In this document: positions 56,619 to 64,000 of the stretch, in pieces
Position numbering within the stretch: the stretch's first letter is position 1
Layout of the letters: every line of letters starts with the position of its first letter
Assembly (NCBI GenBank): GCA_018350325.1
Contig: JAEVLN010000008.1
Span: 2,747,794-2,811,793, forward strand
Source of the DNA: Globodera rostochiensis
Lineage: Eukaryota > Nematoda > Chromadorea > Rhabditida > Heteroderidae
Direction: 5' to 3'
DNA: 64,000 nt
Program-made: the position numbers and the translations under genes
The notes under the pieces: model-generated
What the model was told of the DNA's origin: nothing
What the model saw: the letters and a program-made list of their open reading frames with translations, nothing else
Database searches by the model: none

Positions 56619-56952
56619 TAGGGTTGGTCACGGTCGGTTAACCAAACCGAACCCTGGCTTTTTTGGTAAAAAATCGAAACCGGAGGTCGTAAAACCGGCC
56701 TAACCGAGTTTCGGTTGGAAAAATTAAAAAATACGTCCCTAATGATGGAATTTTTGAGAGTTTGTTGAGAAATTAAACATTGTATTAGACATAATGCCAA
56801 AAATGATTCTTCACAGTTTGAACAAACCTTCCTATTTTTATTTGATTTTTTACATCAAAAATTGCGGTTTTCTAATTTTTCATTACCAAAAATTTGTACG
56901 AATTTGGAAATCAAAAGGGTCCCACAATCGGTTCCCACCGTGACCAACCCTA
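56619..56952. mobile_element. Second hAT-like MITE, 334 bp
   Basis: Terminal inverted repeats TAGGGTTGGTCACGGT at 56619-56634 and its complement at 56937-56952. Flanks AAATTTAT (56611-56618) and ATATTTAT (56953-56960) match at 7 of 8 positions, as an aged 8-bp target duplication. The subterminal region carries CGGTTAACC and GGTTTCGGTT-like words also prominent in the syndapin-intron element. No coding capacity. Confidence 0.75.
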
Positions 56953-57301
56953 ATATTTATGGATTAAAAGTAGCACCAACTGCGGCACCTAAACGGCAGC
57001 GCCCAAACCACCCAAACAGCAGCGCCCAAACTTCAGCGCCTAAGCAACGCTCAAACGTCCCGCCCCCAAAATTGTCATCATTTTTTGCTATAGTTTCCTA
57101 GGTAACATTTAATTAACCACTTGCTCCCAAAGCTGCTACATTGTTGTATCAAATTGAAGAACATACAAAAAAACAAAATAGAACAAAAACCCTCGTTTTA
57201 TTTATTCAAGAAAAAAAGAAAGATTTAATTATTAGGCGCCTGATACATATTAATGATGTTTTAGGTTATTTTATGGCATTTGTAACTTTTTGTCGCACCC
57301 G

Positions 57302-63881
<6,580 letters not shown>

Positions 63882-64000
63882 GTTGGTTCTCAACAGTTTA
63901 CTTTGAGGCTTTACTTTTTTTAACCATGAAACTATTATTATAATCTAAAAAATTTTTGGCTTGTCCTCTCAAAATAAGAAATGGAATTTTTGCTTTTCAA

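Larger units (their letters stand above)
54986..57301. other. Intergenic upstream of ABC transporter
   Basis: 2.3 kb. C run at 55119-55134 and G run at 55273-55284. A short TCTCGA-rich palindromic patch at 55920-55990 resembles the one at 13440-13500. It also contains tRNA-like segments and a MITE, listed separately. No supported exon. Confidence 0.5.

Overview
This window looks like nuclear DNA of a nematode. The genes are split into many small exons (often 50-250 bp) by short introns (mostly 40-130 bp). They include a cuticle collagen with the usual nematode N-terminal block, a PCTAIRE kinase, a syndapin, a REEP1-4-like protein, UFM1, a Polycomb RING1/RNF2-like ligase and a long MRP/ABCC transporter. 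Introns with GC instead of GT donors (the first intron of the GPCR, the SH3 intron of syndapin) and abundant poly-C satellites would fit a plant-parasitic cyst nematode (Heterodera/Globodera group). That placement is inference and no database was consulted. All exon limits were read by hand from splice sites, phase and family similarity, so single-base errors are possible.

Layout. 1-1080: C-rich satellite. 1160-4263 (+): neuropeptide-type GPCR with a 30-bp satellite in its last intron. 4814-6061 (+): protein with a FLYWCH-like Cys/His block. 6715-7891 (-): divergent PP1-type phosphatase. 8327-8876 (+): UFM1. 9414-11707 (-): alanine-glyoxylate aminotransferase with a possible mitochondrial leader exon. 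11708-14051: gene-free, with a large inverted repeat. 14052-15430 (+): unrecognised protein. 15709-17138 (-): HMG-box protein. 18079-20263 (+): secreted Cys-containing protein. 20492-22799 (-): RING1/RNF2. 24582-28940 (+): multi-zinc-finger protein with a long acidic tail. 29217-30987 (-): secreted, probably GPI-anchored protein. 30988-40146: about 9 kb of poly-C and pyrimidine satellites without a convincing gene. 40147-43321 (+): PCTAIRE kinase. 43696-47399 (-): syndapin/PACSIN, with a complete hAT-type MITE in an intron. 49681-51024 (-): REEP1-4-like. 52130-53748 (-): cuticle collagen. 54426-54985 (-): small VOPP1/WBP1-like membrane protein. 56619-56952: a second hAT-like MITE. 57302-63881 (+): ABCC/MRP transporter running off the right edge.

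These are mostly unrelated housekeeping, signalling and surface genes, as expected for a eukaryotic chromosome; there is no operon or defence island. RING1/RNF2 and the HMG-box protein are both chromatin proteins; the kinase, syndapin and REEP-like protein are linked to membrane traffic in other animals. I see no obviously new multi-gene system. The most interesting signals are: the intronic hAT element with exact 18-bp TIRs and a perfect 8-bp target duplication; loss of key catalytic residues in the phosphatase and in NBD1 of the transporter; a probable 24-bp intron or tandem gene junction in the zinc-finger locus; and the density and variety of C-rich satellites.
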